Positions 23,789-31,888 of a DNA stretch of 64,000 bases are shown here, one piece after another. The position numbers were made by a program, and so were the translations under genes. Within the stretch, counting starts at the first letter, position 1. Every line of letters begins with the position of its first letter. The DNA is from Candidatus Adiutrix sp. (GTDB lineage Bacteria > Desulfobacterota > Desulfarculia > Adiutricales > Adiutricaceae): the NCBI GenBank assembly GCA_031263565.1, contig JAISFR010000004.1, positions 1-64,000 on the forward strand, written 5' to 3'. The notes beneath the pieces were generated by a model. That model was not told the origin of the DNA. It saw only the letters and a list, made by a program, of their open reading frames with translations, and made no database searches.

Positions 23789-23816
23789 TTGACAACGGCG
23801 GAGACGTGTTTACTTT
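23789..23816 (+). promoter_or_regulatory. Promoter of the hsp20 pair
   Basis: TTGACA (23789-23794), 16-base spacer, TACTTT (23811-23816); about 70 bases before the ATG at 23882. A good housekeeping -35 but a weaker -10. I see no CIRCE inverted repeat and no clear sigma-32 -10 (CCCCAT-T), so heat control, if any, acts differently. Confidence 0.5.
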
Positions 23817-23881
23817 ATGGACGTAGATGATTTGGTCCCTGTGAGGGGATATTAGCAGATAAAACGCCAAGGAGGTGAATT

Positions 23882-24349
23882 ATGTCCCTGTTCAGATTCA
23901 GTCCCAAGGCCGGCCGTTATGGTTTGCCGTTCTGGGAACTGGAAAAGATGCGCGACCACATGGAAACCATCTACAACGCCCTGGCCGGCGGCGTCTCCCA
24001 GATAAGGAAAAATTATACCGGAGTTTTTCCGCTCGTCAACCTTTTCGAGGATGACGATCATCTTTACCTGATGGCCGAACTGCCCGGAGCGGCGCCCGAC
24101 AAGTTGGAAGTCTCGGTCAAGGGCGAGGCCCTGAGCCTGCGCGGCGAGGTCCGGGCGGCCGAGGCCGGCGACGAGGTCAACTATCACCGCCGGGAACGCG
24201 AGAGCGGCAGTTTTCGCCGCATCCTGGCCCTCCCGGTCAAGGTTGATACGGAGCGCATCGAGGCCGCCTTTAGAAACGGCGTTCTGACCGTGACCATGCC
24301 CAAGGCCGCCGAGGCCAAGGCCCACCAAATTGCCGTCAAAACCGAATAG
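23882..24349 (+). CDS. Small heat-shock protein Hsp20
   Basis: 155 residues with an ideal AAGGAGGTGAATT ribosome-binding site. The alpha-crystallin domain spans about residues 45-145: VNLFEDDDHLYLMAELPGA, DKLEVSVKGEALSLRGEV and the conserved A-x-x-x-NGVLTVTMPK. It is an ATP-independent chaperone that keeps misfolding proteins soluble. The N-terminus (SLFRFSPKAGRYGLPF) and an EMET-type helix are typical for archaeal/deltaproteobacterial pairs. The second Hsp20 starts 11 bases downstream; the two probably form mixed oligomers, as E. coli IbpA and IbpB do. Confidence 0.93.
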   Translation: MSLFRFSPKAGRYGLPFWELEKMRDHMETIYNALAGGVSQIRKNYTGVFPLVNLFEDDDHLYLMAELPGAAPDKLEVSVKGEALSLRGEVRAAEAGDEVNYHRRERESGSFRRILALPVKVDTERIEAAFRNGVLTVTMPKAAEAKAHQIAVKTE

Positions 24350-24359
24350 GAGGCGCCCC

Positions 24360-24791
24360 ATGAGCCAGGATTTAAATGTGCGTGACAAGCAGGAGGTCAA
24401 CGTGGGGGCGGCCGAAAACACCCGCAACGAACCCCTGTTCAGCCCGGTGGTGGATATCTGGGAAGGCGAGCGAGGCCTGATTCTGGTGTCTGATATGCCC
24501 GGCGTCGACCCGGAGAATCTGACCGTGGACCTTCAGGACAACACCCTGACCATCAGCGGGCAGGTGCCCCCGATGCCCGAAGGCCGCAAATCGCTCTTGA
24601 AAGAGTATGAGGTGGGCAATTTTTATCGCCAGTTCACCCTGGCCGACAGTATCGACCAGGCCGGCATCACCGCCACCCTGAAAGACGGCGTTTTGAGGCT
24701 GGAACTGCCCCGGGTGGCCCCGGCCCGGCCCCGCAAGATCAAGATCAAAACCGATGAGACGAGAGCCTCGGACGATCCCGGCAGTTGCTGA
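24360..24791 (+). CDS. Small heat-shock protein Hsp20, second of a pair
   Basis: 143 residues, AGGAGG nine bases before the ATG. Alpha-crystallin domain about residues 28-130: VVDIWEGERGLILVSDMPGV, ENLTVDLQDNTLTISGQV, EYEVGNFYRQFTLADSID and KDGVLRLELPR. The C-terminal tail has RKIKIKTDE (the I-x-I-type motif that docks in oligomers). It follows the first Hsp20 gene and is ended by a strong terminator 21 bases downstream. Confidence 0.92.
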   Translation: MSQDLNVRDKQEVNVGAAENTRNEPLFSPVVDIWEGERGLILVSDMPGVDPENLTVDLQDNTLTISGQVPPMPEGRKSLLKEYEVGNFYRQFTLADSIDQAGITATLKDGVLRLELPRVAPARPRKIKIKTDETRASDDPGSC

Positions 24792-24812
24792 TCATTATTT
24801 TATTTCTGACGA

Positions 24813-24842
24813 CCCGCCCGGCTCCCCGCCGAGCGGGTTTTT
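24813..24842 (+). terminator. Intrinsic terminator of the hsp20 operon
   Basis: CCCGC and CGGC (24813-24822, one C bulge) pair with GCCG and GCGGG (24828-24837, one A bulge), then TTTTT. It lies 21 bases after the second hsp20 stop. Confidence 0.85.
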
Positions 24843-24853
24843 ATTAAGCAAAA

Positions 24854-26728
24854 TCAAATATAAAAGTCTAGAGCTTGTTCCGTACTTATTCTCAGGCCCA
24901 CCGGGATCCATTTAGCTAATATGTCCGACAGCTCGTCTCGTTGAATGGGTTTGCTTAAAAAATCGTTCATCCCGGAGGCTAAAAGGGTCTCTTTGACTCC
25001 GGCCATGGCGTTGGCTGTGAGAGCGATGATGGGTATTTCAGACATGGCCCCGCCCATGGCTCGAATGTTGGCCGTGGTCTCCAGTCCGTCCATCTCAGGC
25101 ATCATCTGATCCATGAAAATCAGTTGGTATTTATTGTGAGCCACCTTTTCCAAAGCCTCCTGGCCGCTGGCGGCCCGGTCGGTTTGGATGCCGTGGATGC
25201 GCAGTAAACCGGAGGCTACAGTTAAATTGAGCTCATTGTCATCGACCACCAGAGCGACGATGGCCCCCCCGTAATTGAGATCGGATTTGGGTTTTTTAGA
25301 TAGTTGCGGTTTTTTCCCCTCTACTTTCGGAATGATAACCCTGAATAAACTGCCCTTATCATATTCGCTTTCTACTTCAATGGCGCCGCCCATCAGCTCA
25401 ACGAGGTATTTACTGACCGAAAGGCCCAGTCCGGTCCCTCTGATGTGGCGGTTTTTAGCCGTGTTCACCTGTTTGAAGGCCTCAAAAAGAAAAGGCAGAT
25501 CCTCTTTCTTGATGCCAATGCCAGTATCTGTTATTTCAAAAACGAGATTGTGGCCGGCCTTACTGACCTTTAAGGTGACGGAACCTTCTGTCGTGAATTT
25601 TATGGCGTTGCCTAAAATATTTAATAAGACCTGCCTTAACCTGACGTCATCCCCATTTAAGTAGAGAGGAAATTCCAGGTCCGATTCCAGCGATACAGTT
25701 ATATTTTTCTCGCCGGCTAAAAATTTGGCCATAGTGATAATGTTATCAAGGAGTCTTTCAAGGCTGTAGTTTATCGGGGAAAGCTTCATCTTCCCCAGCT
25801 CCAGTTTGGACAGATCCAAGATATCGTTAATGATGCTGAGGAGGGCGGTGCCGGCTGTTTTGATGTCCTCGACGTAAGCCTTGGGCCCTTCGGAAAGGGA
25901 AGGATCGCTGGCCAGGATCTCCGAGATGCCGATGATGGCGTTCATGGGGGTGCGGATTTCGTGGCTCATCATGGACAGAAACTGAGTTTTAGCTTGATAG
26001 GCGGTTTGAAAGCCCCTGGCACGGCGACGGTAGACGATTAAAAGGAAGATGACCGCACTCAGGACGGTGGTCAGTTCGACCATGAGCATTCTATTGACCG
26101 AGCGACTGTGTTCGCCGGCGGCGATCATGGCCGAGTCGGAGATATCCACTCCGGCTACGGCGATGACCTGGCCCTGGGAGTTGAAGACCGGGCTGTAGGC
26201 GGACATGAGTCCGTCCCAAATGCCGGCGTACTTGCCCATTTCTGTGGCCGTGACTTCCCCGTCAAAGGCGCTGTGGACGTAGCTGTCCGGTTCGGTAGCC
26301 ATCCCCGGCGTAACCATGGTCCCGGGGTCGAGATCGTTATCGATTATGTACTGGAGTTCACCGTCGGCCCAGCGCAGATAATAGACGAACCGAACGTTAT
26401 ATTCCTTGGCAAAGTCGATCAGTTGGGCCCTTTTAGCGGCCCAAAGTTCGCTGCCCGTATCCTCTGGTTTTCTGAGGTTGGCCAAATCCGACTCTGCCAT
26501 TAACAGGGCGGCGTGCTTGGCAGCGAGTTTAAGGCGGGAAGTGATGTCCTGATGGAGGAGGTCGGAGTATTGCTCAATGGACTGGTGCGCCCTAAAGGTT
26601 GTAAACACTATCCCCACGGTCAGCAACAGGAAGATGAAAAGAAAGGTGTTCTCCAGGATGTTAGCCAGTCGATTGTTCATGGAACCTGACCAAATTTTAC
26701 CTGGACTCGCTTTCGGGGGGCACGCCAT
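24854..26728 (-). CDS. Membrane hybrid sensor histidine kinase with receiver
   Basis: 624 residues with the start at 26728, eight bases after AGGA; 26680 is an alternative. Two membrane helices (about 28-45 and 215-234) flank a periplasmic sensor of about 170 residues (Cache-like: FVYYLRWADGELQYI, YSPVFNSQGQVIAVAGVDI). HisKA: MMSHEIRTPMNAIIG with His256. HATPase: NILGNAIKFT, ITDTGIGI and RGTGLGLSVSKYLVELMGG. C-terminal receiver: VVDDNELN, FMDQMMPEMDG (phosphoacceptor Asp) and LSKPIQ. A phosphorelay kinase, but no Hpt or DNA-binding partner is adjacent. It is convergent with the hsp20 operon. Confidence 0.93.
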   Translation of the reverse strand: MACPPKASPGKIWSGSMNNRLANILENTFLFIFLLLTVGIVFTTFRAHQSIEQYSDLLHQDITSRLKLAAKHAALLMAESDLANLRKPEDTGSELWAAKRAQLIDFAKEYNVRFVYYLRWADGELQYIIDNDLDPGTMVTPGMATEPDSYVHSAFDGEVTATEMGKYAGIWDGLMSAYSPVFNSQGQVIAVAGVDISDSAMIAAGEHSRSVNRMLMVELTTVLSAVIFLLIVYRRRARGFQTAYQAKTQFLSMMSHEIRTPMNAIIGISEILASDPSLSEGPKAYVEDIKTAGTALLSIINDILDLSKLELGKMKLSPINYSLERLLDNIITMAKFLAGEKNITVSLESDLEFPLYLNGDDVRLRQVLLNILGNAIKFTTEGSVTLKVSKAGHNLVFEITDTGIGIKKEDLPFLFEAFKQVNTAKNRHIRGTGLGLSVSKYLVELMGGAIEVESEYDKGSLFRVIIPKVEGKKPQLSKKPKSDLNYGGAIVALVVDDNELNLTVASGLLRIHGIQTDRAASGQEALEKVAHNKYQLIFMDQMMPEMDGLETTANIRAMGGAMSEIPIIALTANAMAGVKETLLASGMNDFLSKPIQRDELSDILAKWIPVGLRISTEQALDFYI

Positions 26729-26763
26729 GACACAATTCCTATGGAAAAACTGCAAGTTTTTGA

Positions 26764-26772
26764 ATTATATCA
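26764..26772 (-). promoter_or_regulatory. Extended -10 promoter of the hybrid kinase gene
   Basis: TGATATAAT on the minus strand, 36 bases before the chosen ATG. No good -35 is present at 16-18 bases. The same 9-base string occurs upstream of the carD-like and IHF-like genes. Confidence 0.45.
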
Positions 26773-26800
26773 TAGGAGGCTATGTATTGTGCGCATTATT

Positions 26801-26965
26801 TGAGCGGCCTTTAAATCCGCTTACCTGCGTGTCGGAGAGCAGGATCTGTTCGTGTCGGGTGGACTCATGAATTGGAAAGGACATCGTTGCTATATGCATG
26901 CGCACTACAACGCGAAAAAGGCTGTTGACGAGCGGGCCGCGTTTCAAGGCAGAGAGAAATACTGA
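26801..26965 (+). pseudogene. Decayed transposase-like fragment
   Basis: A short frame from the in-frame stop TGA at 26801-26803 to the TGA at 26963-26965 encodes about 53 residues without a good start, including YLRVGEQDLFVSGGL, WKGHRCYMHAHYN and KKAVDERAAF. The R-Y-hydrophobic-H-YYN-x-x-KA-D-R-F pattern resembles the region following the DDE domain in IS1634/IS4-type transposases (COG5421). The remainder of the transposase and terminal inverted repeats were not seen. The rest of the gap from 26729 to 27053 holds only the kinase promoter and no gene I can support. Confidence 0.4.
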
Positions 26966-27053
26966 ATGTGTTCGGGATCAAAACCTATGTATAATTTTCC
27001 GGAAGATTATAAAGAAAGAACAGCGGCTGAAGCAACTGACGTTGTTTAGGGGC

Positions 27054-27683
27054 TCAGGCCAGGGTCCGGGCCAGGCCTATCAGGCGGTAGACCAGGGCCG
27101 AGCCCAGCCAGGCCAGATCTTCGTTGGAGAAATAAGAGCCGGCGACCCGGTCGAAAAGCACCTGGCCGGCCGCCTCGAATTCATCGTCGGCATGGTGCAG
27201 AATGACCAGCAGATCAATATTAGGCAGAACCCGAAAGCGGGCGGCCTCGTCTCCGCGGCCGGCCGTCGGTTCCCCCCCCAGGGCAGTCGCGGCCCGGGTC
27301 AGAAGGCCCGGCGCCCGGCCGAAAACCTTGGCCAGCGGAATTTCCGCCCGGTTGGCGAAGGCCTTGATATAGAATTCGCCGCCGGGTATCTGGCGATAGG
27401 AGACCAAGTCGCCGGTGGGCGGATCACCCCCGGCCCCGGTCAGGTAATGGAGCAGCAGAACCGCGTCGGTCAGGCTGAATTCCTCGCCGGGTTTCTGGTC
27501 CCGCCAGGCGGCGTTCATCTCCGGGGCCAGCACCAGGGCCGGGCGGCCGAAGAAATCCAGTTGAAAACCATCCGGCGCGGACAGACGCACGGCCCCGGAA
27601 GCGTCGGCCACGGCCTGGGGATCTCTGGCGGCCAGTTCTTCAGCCGCGAGGCGACAGGCCTTCTTGTAATCGTCAACTCTCAC
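27054..27683 (-). CDS. DUF3786 protein
   Basis: 209 residues from a GTG with AAAGGAG six bases upstream. It matches DUF3786: DAVLLLHYLTGAGGDPPTG, LVSYRQIPGGEFYIKAFANR, PLAKVFGR, then NIDLLVILHHADDEFEA, LFDRVAGSYFSNEDLAWLG and a C-terminal LVYRL helix. The family is common in anaerobic Deltaproteobacteria, clostridia and methanogens, often near corrinoid or iron-sulfur proteins, with no established function. Here its neighbours are a DHH phosphoesterase upstream and a kinase, so context gives little. Soluble and cytoplasmic by prediction. Confidence 0.85.
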   Translation of the reverse strand: MRVDDYKKACRLAAEELAARDPQAVADASGAVRLSAPDGFQLDFFGRPALVLAPEMNAAWRDQKPGEEFSLTDAVLLLHYLTGAGGDPPTGDLVSYRQIPGGEFYIKAFANRAEIPLAKVFGRAPGLLTRAATALGGEPTAGRGDEAARFRVLPNIDLLVILHHADDEFEAAGQVLFDRVAGSYFSNEDLAWLGSALVYRLIGLARTLA

Positions 27684-27733
27684 GGCGGCTCCTTTTCGGG
27701 GGAAAGTCCAAAAGCGGCATGCGGTATAAGGTA

Positions 27734-28657
27734 TTAGCCGGCGGCGTTCTCTTCGTGAATATAGTTGATGACGGACTCCAGGGTGCGGTCGACCTCTTGA
27801 GGGTCCACCTGGCAGGTGGCCACGGATTCATGCCCGCCGCCGCCGAAATGGAGGGCGATGCTGCCCAGATTGGCCAGGCTGGAGCGGTTCAGGATGCTGT
27901 TGCCCATGGCCAGGGAGATGTTCTGGCGGTCTTTGCCCCAGGTGACGTGAATGCTGACCTTGCAGTCAGGATACATGGTGTAGACCAGAAAACGATTGCC
28001 GGCATAGATGTTCTCTTCATCGCGATAGTCGATGATGACCACTTCGCCCACCTGGCGGGTGCAGCGCTTGAGCATGTTGCGGAAAAGGTTGTCCTGCTCG
28101 AAATAGAGGTCGGCCCGCTCCTTGACATCCGGCTGGCGGAGAATTTCGGCCGCGGTCATGGACCGGCAGAAGTCGATCATTTCCAGCATCAACCGGTAGT
28201 TGGAGATGCGGAAATCCCGGAACCGGCCCAGGCCGGTGCGGGGGTCCATAATATAGCCGATGAGGATCCAATCGGTGGGGGCTTCGATTTCGCTTCGGGT
28301 CAGGTTGGCGCTGTCAACCTTGTCGACGGCTTCCATCATGGGGGTCCAGTGTTCGGGGAAACGGGACAGGCCCCCGAGAAAATCGTAAATGACCCGGGCG
28401 CAGGACGGCGCCACCCGGGACATGCCCCGATAGGAAATGGCGCCCAAACGCTCCCCCTCGCTGGTGTGGTGGTCGAACCACATGCCGCAGCCCGGCACAT
28501 AGGGGACATTGGCCAGAATGTCGTTGCTGGTGACTTCCACCAGTCCGGCCTGGAGGTCCTTGGGATGGGCGAATTGGTAGCTGTCGATCAGGCCGGCTTC
28601 CTTCAGCAGGGCTCCGCAGGCCAGACCATCGAAGTCGGAACGGGTCACCAGACGCAT
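27734..28657 (-). CDS. DHH-family phosphoesterase
   Basis: 307 residues. N-terminal DHH domain: VTRSDFDGLACGALL, MWFDHHTSEGE (the DHH motif) and VDSANL; C-terminal DHHA1 domain: SIHVTWGKD and FGGGGHESVATCQV. DHH/DHHA1 proteins include RecJ, NrnA-type nanoRNases, c-di-AMP phosphodiesterases and exopolyphosphatases. This one lacks the RecJ insertions and membrane GdpP domains, so a small phosphodiester or polyphosphate substrate is most likely. A different DHH protein, NrnA, is at 46934-47959. It is followed 50 bases downstream by the DUF3786 gene. Confidence 0.88.
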   Translation of the reverse strand: MRLVTRSDFDGLACGALLKEAGLIDSYQFAHPKDLQAGLVEVTSNDILANVPYVPGCGMWFDHHTSEGERLGAISYRGMSRVAPSCARVIYDFLGGLSRFPEHWTPMMEAVDKVDSANLTRSEIEAPTDWILIGYIMDPRTGLGRFRDFRISNYRLMLEMIDFCRSMTAAEILRQPDVKERADLYFEQDNLFRNMLKRCTRQVGEVVIIDYRDEENIYAGNRFLVYTMYPDCKVSIHVTWGKDRQNISLAMGNSILNRSSLANLGSIALHFGGGGHESVATCQVDPQEVDRTLESVINYIHEENAAG

Positions 28658-28834
28658 ATTTATTCCCCTCTCTTCAAATGGCTTCAGGCGCGGCCCGGAG
28701 CCCGCCTAATAATACCCAGCCTGTTCATAGTAGTTCATCTTACGGCGGCTGTCAACGAGGCTCGTAGGCAAGTTTTGGATAAGCGTTCCGTTGGCCGCTC
28801 TTTGACTGCTTTATGAAATTTGAAATTCTATTTA

Positions 28835-28843
28835 TGATATAAT
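28835..28843 (+). promoter_or_regulatory. Extended -10 promoter of the IHF-like gene
   Basis: TGATATAAT, with a predicted start near 28850, 30 bases before the ATG at 28881. The -35 at 17 bases (GAAATT) is weak. Confidence 0.55.
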
Positions 28844-28880
28844 CATCGGGTTGAATGATTTTAAAGCGAGACGACCTGTC

Positions 28881-29195
28881 ATGAACCGCCCCCGCCATAG
28901 CCGCCCACCGACCCTGACCCGGCGTCTGATGAAAACCCGGCTGAAAGAGCTGGCGCCGGAATTTCCGGCCGAAATGATCGGGCTGGTCACCCGGGAGATC
29001 ATCGAAACCCTGGCCGGGGCTCTGTCCACAGGCCGCCAGGTGGCCCTGCGCGGCTTCGGCCGCTTCCAACCCCGCCGTTATCAAAAGTCCACCAAACGTT
29101 TAGGCCTCATTTTTCGCCCCAGCCCGGAACTCCTGGCCCGGCTTAATCCTCGAAATCCGGCGCCCCCCGCGGACGAATCCGCCGAAAATATTTAG
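28881..29195 (+). CDS. Atypical HU/IHF-like DNA-binding protein
   Basis: 104 residues. TRRLMKTRLKELAPEFPAE-IGLVTREIIETLAGAL resembles the two N-terminal helices of HU/IHF, and RQVALRGFGRFQPRRYQ (GFG-F-x-x-R) is the strand-turn before the DNA arm. The arm is divergent (STKRLGLIFRPSPELL) and lacks the usual RNP tip; a basic proline-rich N-terminus and acidic tail are added. It is therefore a variant histone-like protein. The start at 28881 fits the predicted transcript start near 28850; an ATG at 28851 would be at the very 5' end. Divergent from the DHH gene. Confidence 0.75.
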   Translation: MNRPRHSRPPTLTRRLMKTRLKELAPEFPAEMIGLVTREIIETLAGALSTGRQVALRGFGRFQPRRYQKSTKRLGLIFRPSPELLARLNPRNPAPPADESAENI

Positions 29196-29237
29196 AAACG
29201 GCTGTTTTTAGGCTTGGTCATGTGCTAATATAACCCC

Positions 29238-30197
29238 ATGACCGCTGTGATCCAACAAGCTGTGGAATGTGTCCTGAGCCTGTTTCTCATCGGGCTGGTG
29301 GGTTACGTGCTGGCCAAACGGGGCTGGTTCAGCCCCGAAACCAAGGCCATGCTGCCCCGGCTGGTGACCATCGTCTCCCTGCCGCCCTACCTGTTCGTCA
29401 ACGTCATCCGCACCTTCAGCCGTGACGAATTGATCCACCTGATCTACGGCACGGTGGTCCCGGCTATTTCCATTGGGCTGACTTTCGGCCTGGCGCTGAC
29501 CCTGGCCAAACTGATGAAAGTGCGGCCTGGCCGCAAATATCTGTTTTCAGTGAGCTTTGCCACCTCCAATACGATTTTTATCGGTCTGCCGGTCAATGTC
29601 ACTCTCTTTGGCGAGGCGGCTCTGCCTTACGTGCTTCTGTATTTTTTTGCCAATACCACTTTTTTCTGGACCATCGGCAATTACTGCCTGAGCCTGGACG
29701 GCGGCCGGAGAGCGCCCGAGCGCATCTTCAGCCTGGCCACCGCCAAAAGGGTTTTTTCGCCGCCGCTGATGGGCTTTTTCCTGGGTCTGGCCCTGATCCT
29801 GAGCCAAACCCGGGTCCCCGGTTTCATTATGGACGCCGCCGGCTATGTGGGCAGTCTGACCACACCCCTGGCCATCATTTTCATCGGCATCACTCTGGCC
29901 GGGGTCAGCCTGAAAACCCTCAAGCCCGACCGTGATGTGGCGGTCCTGTTGCTGGGCCGATTTGTGATCAGCCCGCTGGTCATCATCGGGCTGATCCGGC
30001 TGATAGAGATTCCGCCGCTGATGGCCAAGGTCTTCATCATCCAGTCGTCTCTGCCGGTGATTTCCAGCGCCGTGCTTTTATCGGCCTATCACCGCTCCGA
30101 CGCCCATTACGCCTCGGCGGTCGTTTCCCTGAGCACTCTTATGTCACTGTTGACCATCCCCCTGTATATGGTGCTCATTTCCGCGATCCTTTTTTAA
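29238..30197 (+). CDS. AEC-family transporter (auxin efflux carrier/malate permease type)
   Basis: 319 residues with about ten membrane helices in two five-helix halves, as in Mem_trans proteins. Conserved features: LVGYVLAKRGWFSP, LVTIVSLPPYLFVNV, SFATSNTIFIGLPVNVTLFGE (helix-break region) and PLAIIFIGITLAG, ending with LLSAYHRSDAHYASAVVSLS. Bacterial AEC members move malate, malonate or other carboxylates. There is no ribosome-binding site, and a TAATAT lies seven bases before the ATG, so translation may be leaderless. The stop overlaps the TPR gene. Confidence 0.9.
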   Translation: MTAVIQQAVECVLSLFLIGLVGYVLAKRGWFSPETKAMLPRLVTIVSLPPYLFVNVIRTFSRDELIHLIYGTVVPAISIGLTFGLALTLAKLMKVRPGRKYLFSVSFATSNTIFIGLPVNVTLFGEAALPYVLLYFFANTTFFWTIGNYCLSLDGGRRAPERIFSLATAKRVFSPPLMGFFLGLALILSQTRVPGFIMDAAGYVGSLTTPLAIIFIGITLAGVSLKTLKPDRDVAVLLLGRFVISPLVIIGLIRLIEIPPLMAKVFIIQSSLPVISSAVLLSAYHRSDAHYASAVVSLSTLMSLLTIPLYMVLISAILF

Positions 30198-30208
30198 TGA
30201 GAGCGAAA

Positions 30209-30757
30209 ATGTCAAAATATTTGAAAATAATGATAACGGCCCTGCTTTTAAGCCTGGTTGCCGAAAGCCCGCTGCCGGCCCAGCCCCCGGACGACGGGGA
30301 GACCCCCGGCACCGCGCCCATCGCCCTGGTGGAGGAAGCCTATCTGGCTCACCGCAAAGGCGATTACGACGAAGCCATCAAGGCTTACAGCCGCATCATC
30401 CAGCGGCGGGGGTTGACCCGCCGGGAACGGGCCATCAGCTACCTTTTGCGGGGGGAAGCCAAGCGCGATTCCAAAAAGCTGGACGAATCCATTCTGGATT
30501 TCACCCGGGCCTTGCGCCAGTGGCCCAATTATCCCCAGGCCCACTATTTCCGGGGGCGGGTTTACGAGCAGCAGGGCAAAATGGTCGAGGCCTACGCTGA
30601 CATCGCCCGGGCCGCCCAATTGGAGCCCTCGCGCGATTCCTACCAGACCGCTTTGGCCCTGTTGAAAAAACGCATGGCCGAAGCGGGCCTGAAAGTTCAG
30701 AACGAAGCCCGGCCGCCGGAGCCCACCGCTCCGGAACTGCCTTCGGAAGACCGCTGA
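30209..30757 (+). CDS. Secreted TPR-repeat protein
   Basis: 182 residues; start at 30209 with GAG-AGCG upstream, while an ATG at 30197 overlapping the AEC stop would add four residues. A signal peptide (YLKIMITALLLSLVAESPLPA) is followed by three tetratricopeptide repeats: EEAYLAHRKGDYDEAIKAYS, AISYLLRGEAKRDSKKLDES and PQAHYFRGRVYEQQGKMVEA. A proline-rich acidic tail ends the protein. A protein-protein interaction scaffold in the periplasm; partner unknown. Confidence 0.85.
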   Translation: MSKYLKIMITALLLSLVAESPLPAQPPDDGETPGTAPIALVEEAYLAHRKGDYDEAIKAYSRIIQRRGLTRRERAISYLLRGEAKRDSKKLDESILDFTRALRQWPNYPQAHYFRGRVYEQQGKMVEAYADIARAAQLEPSRDSYQTALALLKKRMAEAGLKVQNEARPPEPTAPELPSEDR

Positions 30758-30783
30758 CCGGTCATTGGGGGTAAACTAAAGCC

Positions 30784-31812
30784 ATGAGAGGCATTGACTT
30801 CAGAAGCGACACCGTGACCCTCCCCACCGAGGAAATGCGTCTGGCCATGAGTGAGGCCCAGGTGGGGGATGACGTCTACGGCGAGGACCCGACCGTCAAC
30901 CAACTGGAAAAAAAGGCCGCCCGTCTTCTGGGCAAGGAGGCTGCCCTCTTCGTTCCCAGCGGCACCATGGGCAACCAGGCTTCCATCATGGCCCAGACCC
31001 GGCCCGGCGACGAACTGATCGCCGCTTCGGCTTGCCACATCGTCCGCTACGAAGCCGGAGGCGCGGCCCGGCTCTCCGGGGTGAGTTGCGCCCTGGCCGA
31101 AGGCGCGGAGATTTTTCCCGACGATCTGCGGGCCCTGATCCGGCCCGGCGGCGACCCGCACTATCCCCGCAGCCGGCTGCTCTGCCTGGAAAACGCCCTC
31201 GGCAACGGCGATGTGGTGCCCTTGGAGCGAATGCGGGCCCTCTACCTGATCGCCAAGGAATATGGCCTGTCCGTGCATCTGGACGGCGCCCGTCTCTTTA
31301 ACGCCGCGCTGGCTCTGGATGTTCCGGCCGCCGATCTGGCCGCCTGCGCCGATTCTATCAGCCTTTGCCTGTCCAAGGGCTTGGGCGCCCCGGTGGGCTC
31401 GCTCATTCTGGGCCCGGCCGATTTCATTCAAGAGGCCCGCCGTTGCCGCAAGGTGCTGGGCGGCGGTCTGCGGCAGGCCGGCGTTTTGGCCGCCTGCGGC
31501 CTCATCGCCCTGGACCGTATGGTCTCCCGGCTGGCCGTGGACCACGAAAACGCCCGGCTGCTGGGTGATTTGATGGCCGCCATCCCCGGCCTGACAGTCC
31601 ACACCGAACGGCTGAAAATCAACATGGTCTTCTGGTCGACCAGCCTGGAAAAATTCGACGAACAGGCCTACATCGAATTCATGGCCGCCAGAGGCATCCG
31701 GGTGGGCGGCTTCAGGTACGGCCAGAGCCGTCTGGTGACCCACAAGGATGTCAACCGCGACGACGTGGAATTTTATGTGGAGACTTTCAAGGATTTTTTG
31801 AAGACCATTTAA
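30784..31812 (+). CDS. ltaE: Low-specificity L-threonine aldolase
   Basis: 342 residues, PLP fold type I. It cleaves L-threonine/L-allo-threonine to glycine and acetaldehyde. Features: [66 protein letters not shown], the PLP lysine in [16 protein letters not shown] and LGGGLRQAG. All typical. It lies 26 bases after the TPR gene and ends in a region convergent with the AraC-type regulator gene. Confidence 0.95.
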   Translation: MRGIDFRSDTVTLPTEEMRLAMSEAQVGDDVYGEDPTVNQLEKKAARLLGKEAALFVPSGTMGNQASIMAQTRPGDELIAASACHIVRYEAGGAARLSGVSCALAEGAEIFPDDLRALIRPGGDPHYPRSRLLCLENALGNGDVVPLERMRALYLIAKEYGLSVHLDGARLFNAALALDVPAADLAACADSISLCLSKGLGAPVGSLILGPADFIQEARRCRKVLGGGLRQAGVLAACGLIALDRMVSRLAVDHENARLLGDLMAAIPGLTVHTERLKINMVFWSTSLEKFDEQAYIEFMAARGIRVGGFRYGQSRLVTHKDVNRDDVEFYVETFKDFLKTI

Positions 31813-31888
31813 CCAGAACTGATCATTGAGCCGGGGATTGGCTTGGCCGCCAGGGGTCAGTCGCCGGGCTTTGGTGAGAGATTGGCCC

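Noticed and set aside
23882-24349. CIRCE or sigma-32 control of the hsp20 genes
   Set aside because: No TTAGCACTC-N9-GAGTGCTAA inverted repeat and no CCCCAT-type -10 upstream; only a housekeeping-like promoter is seen.
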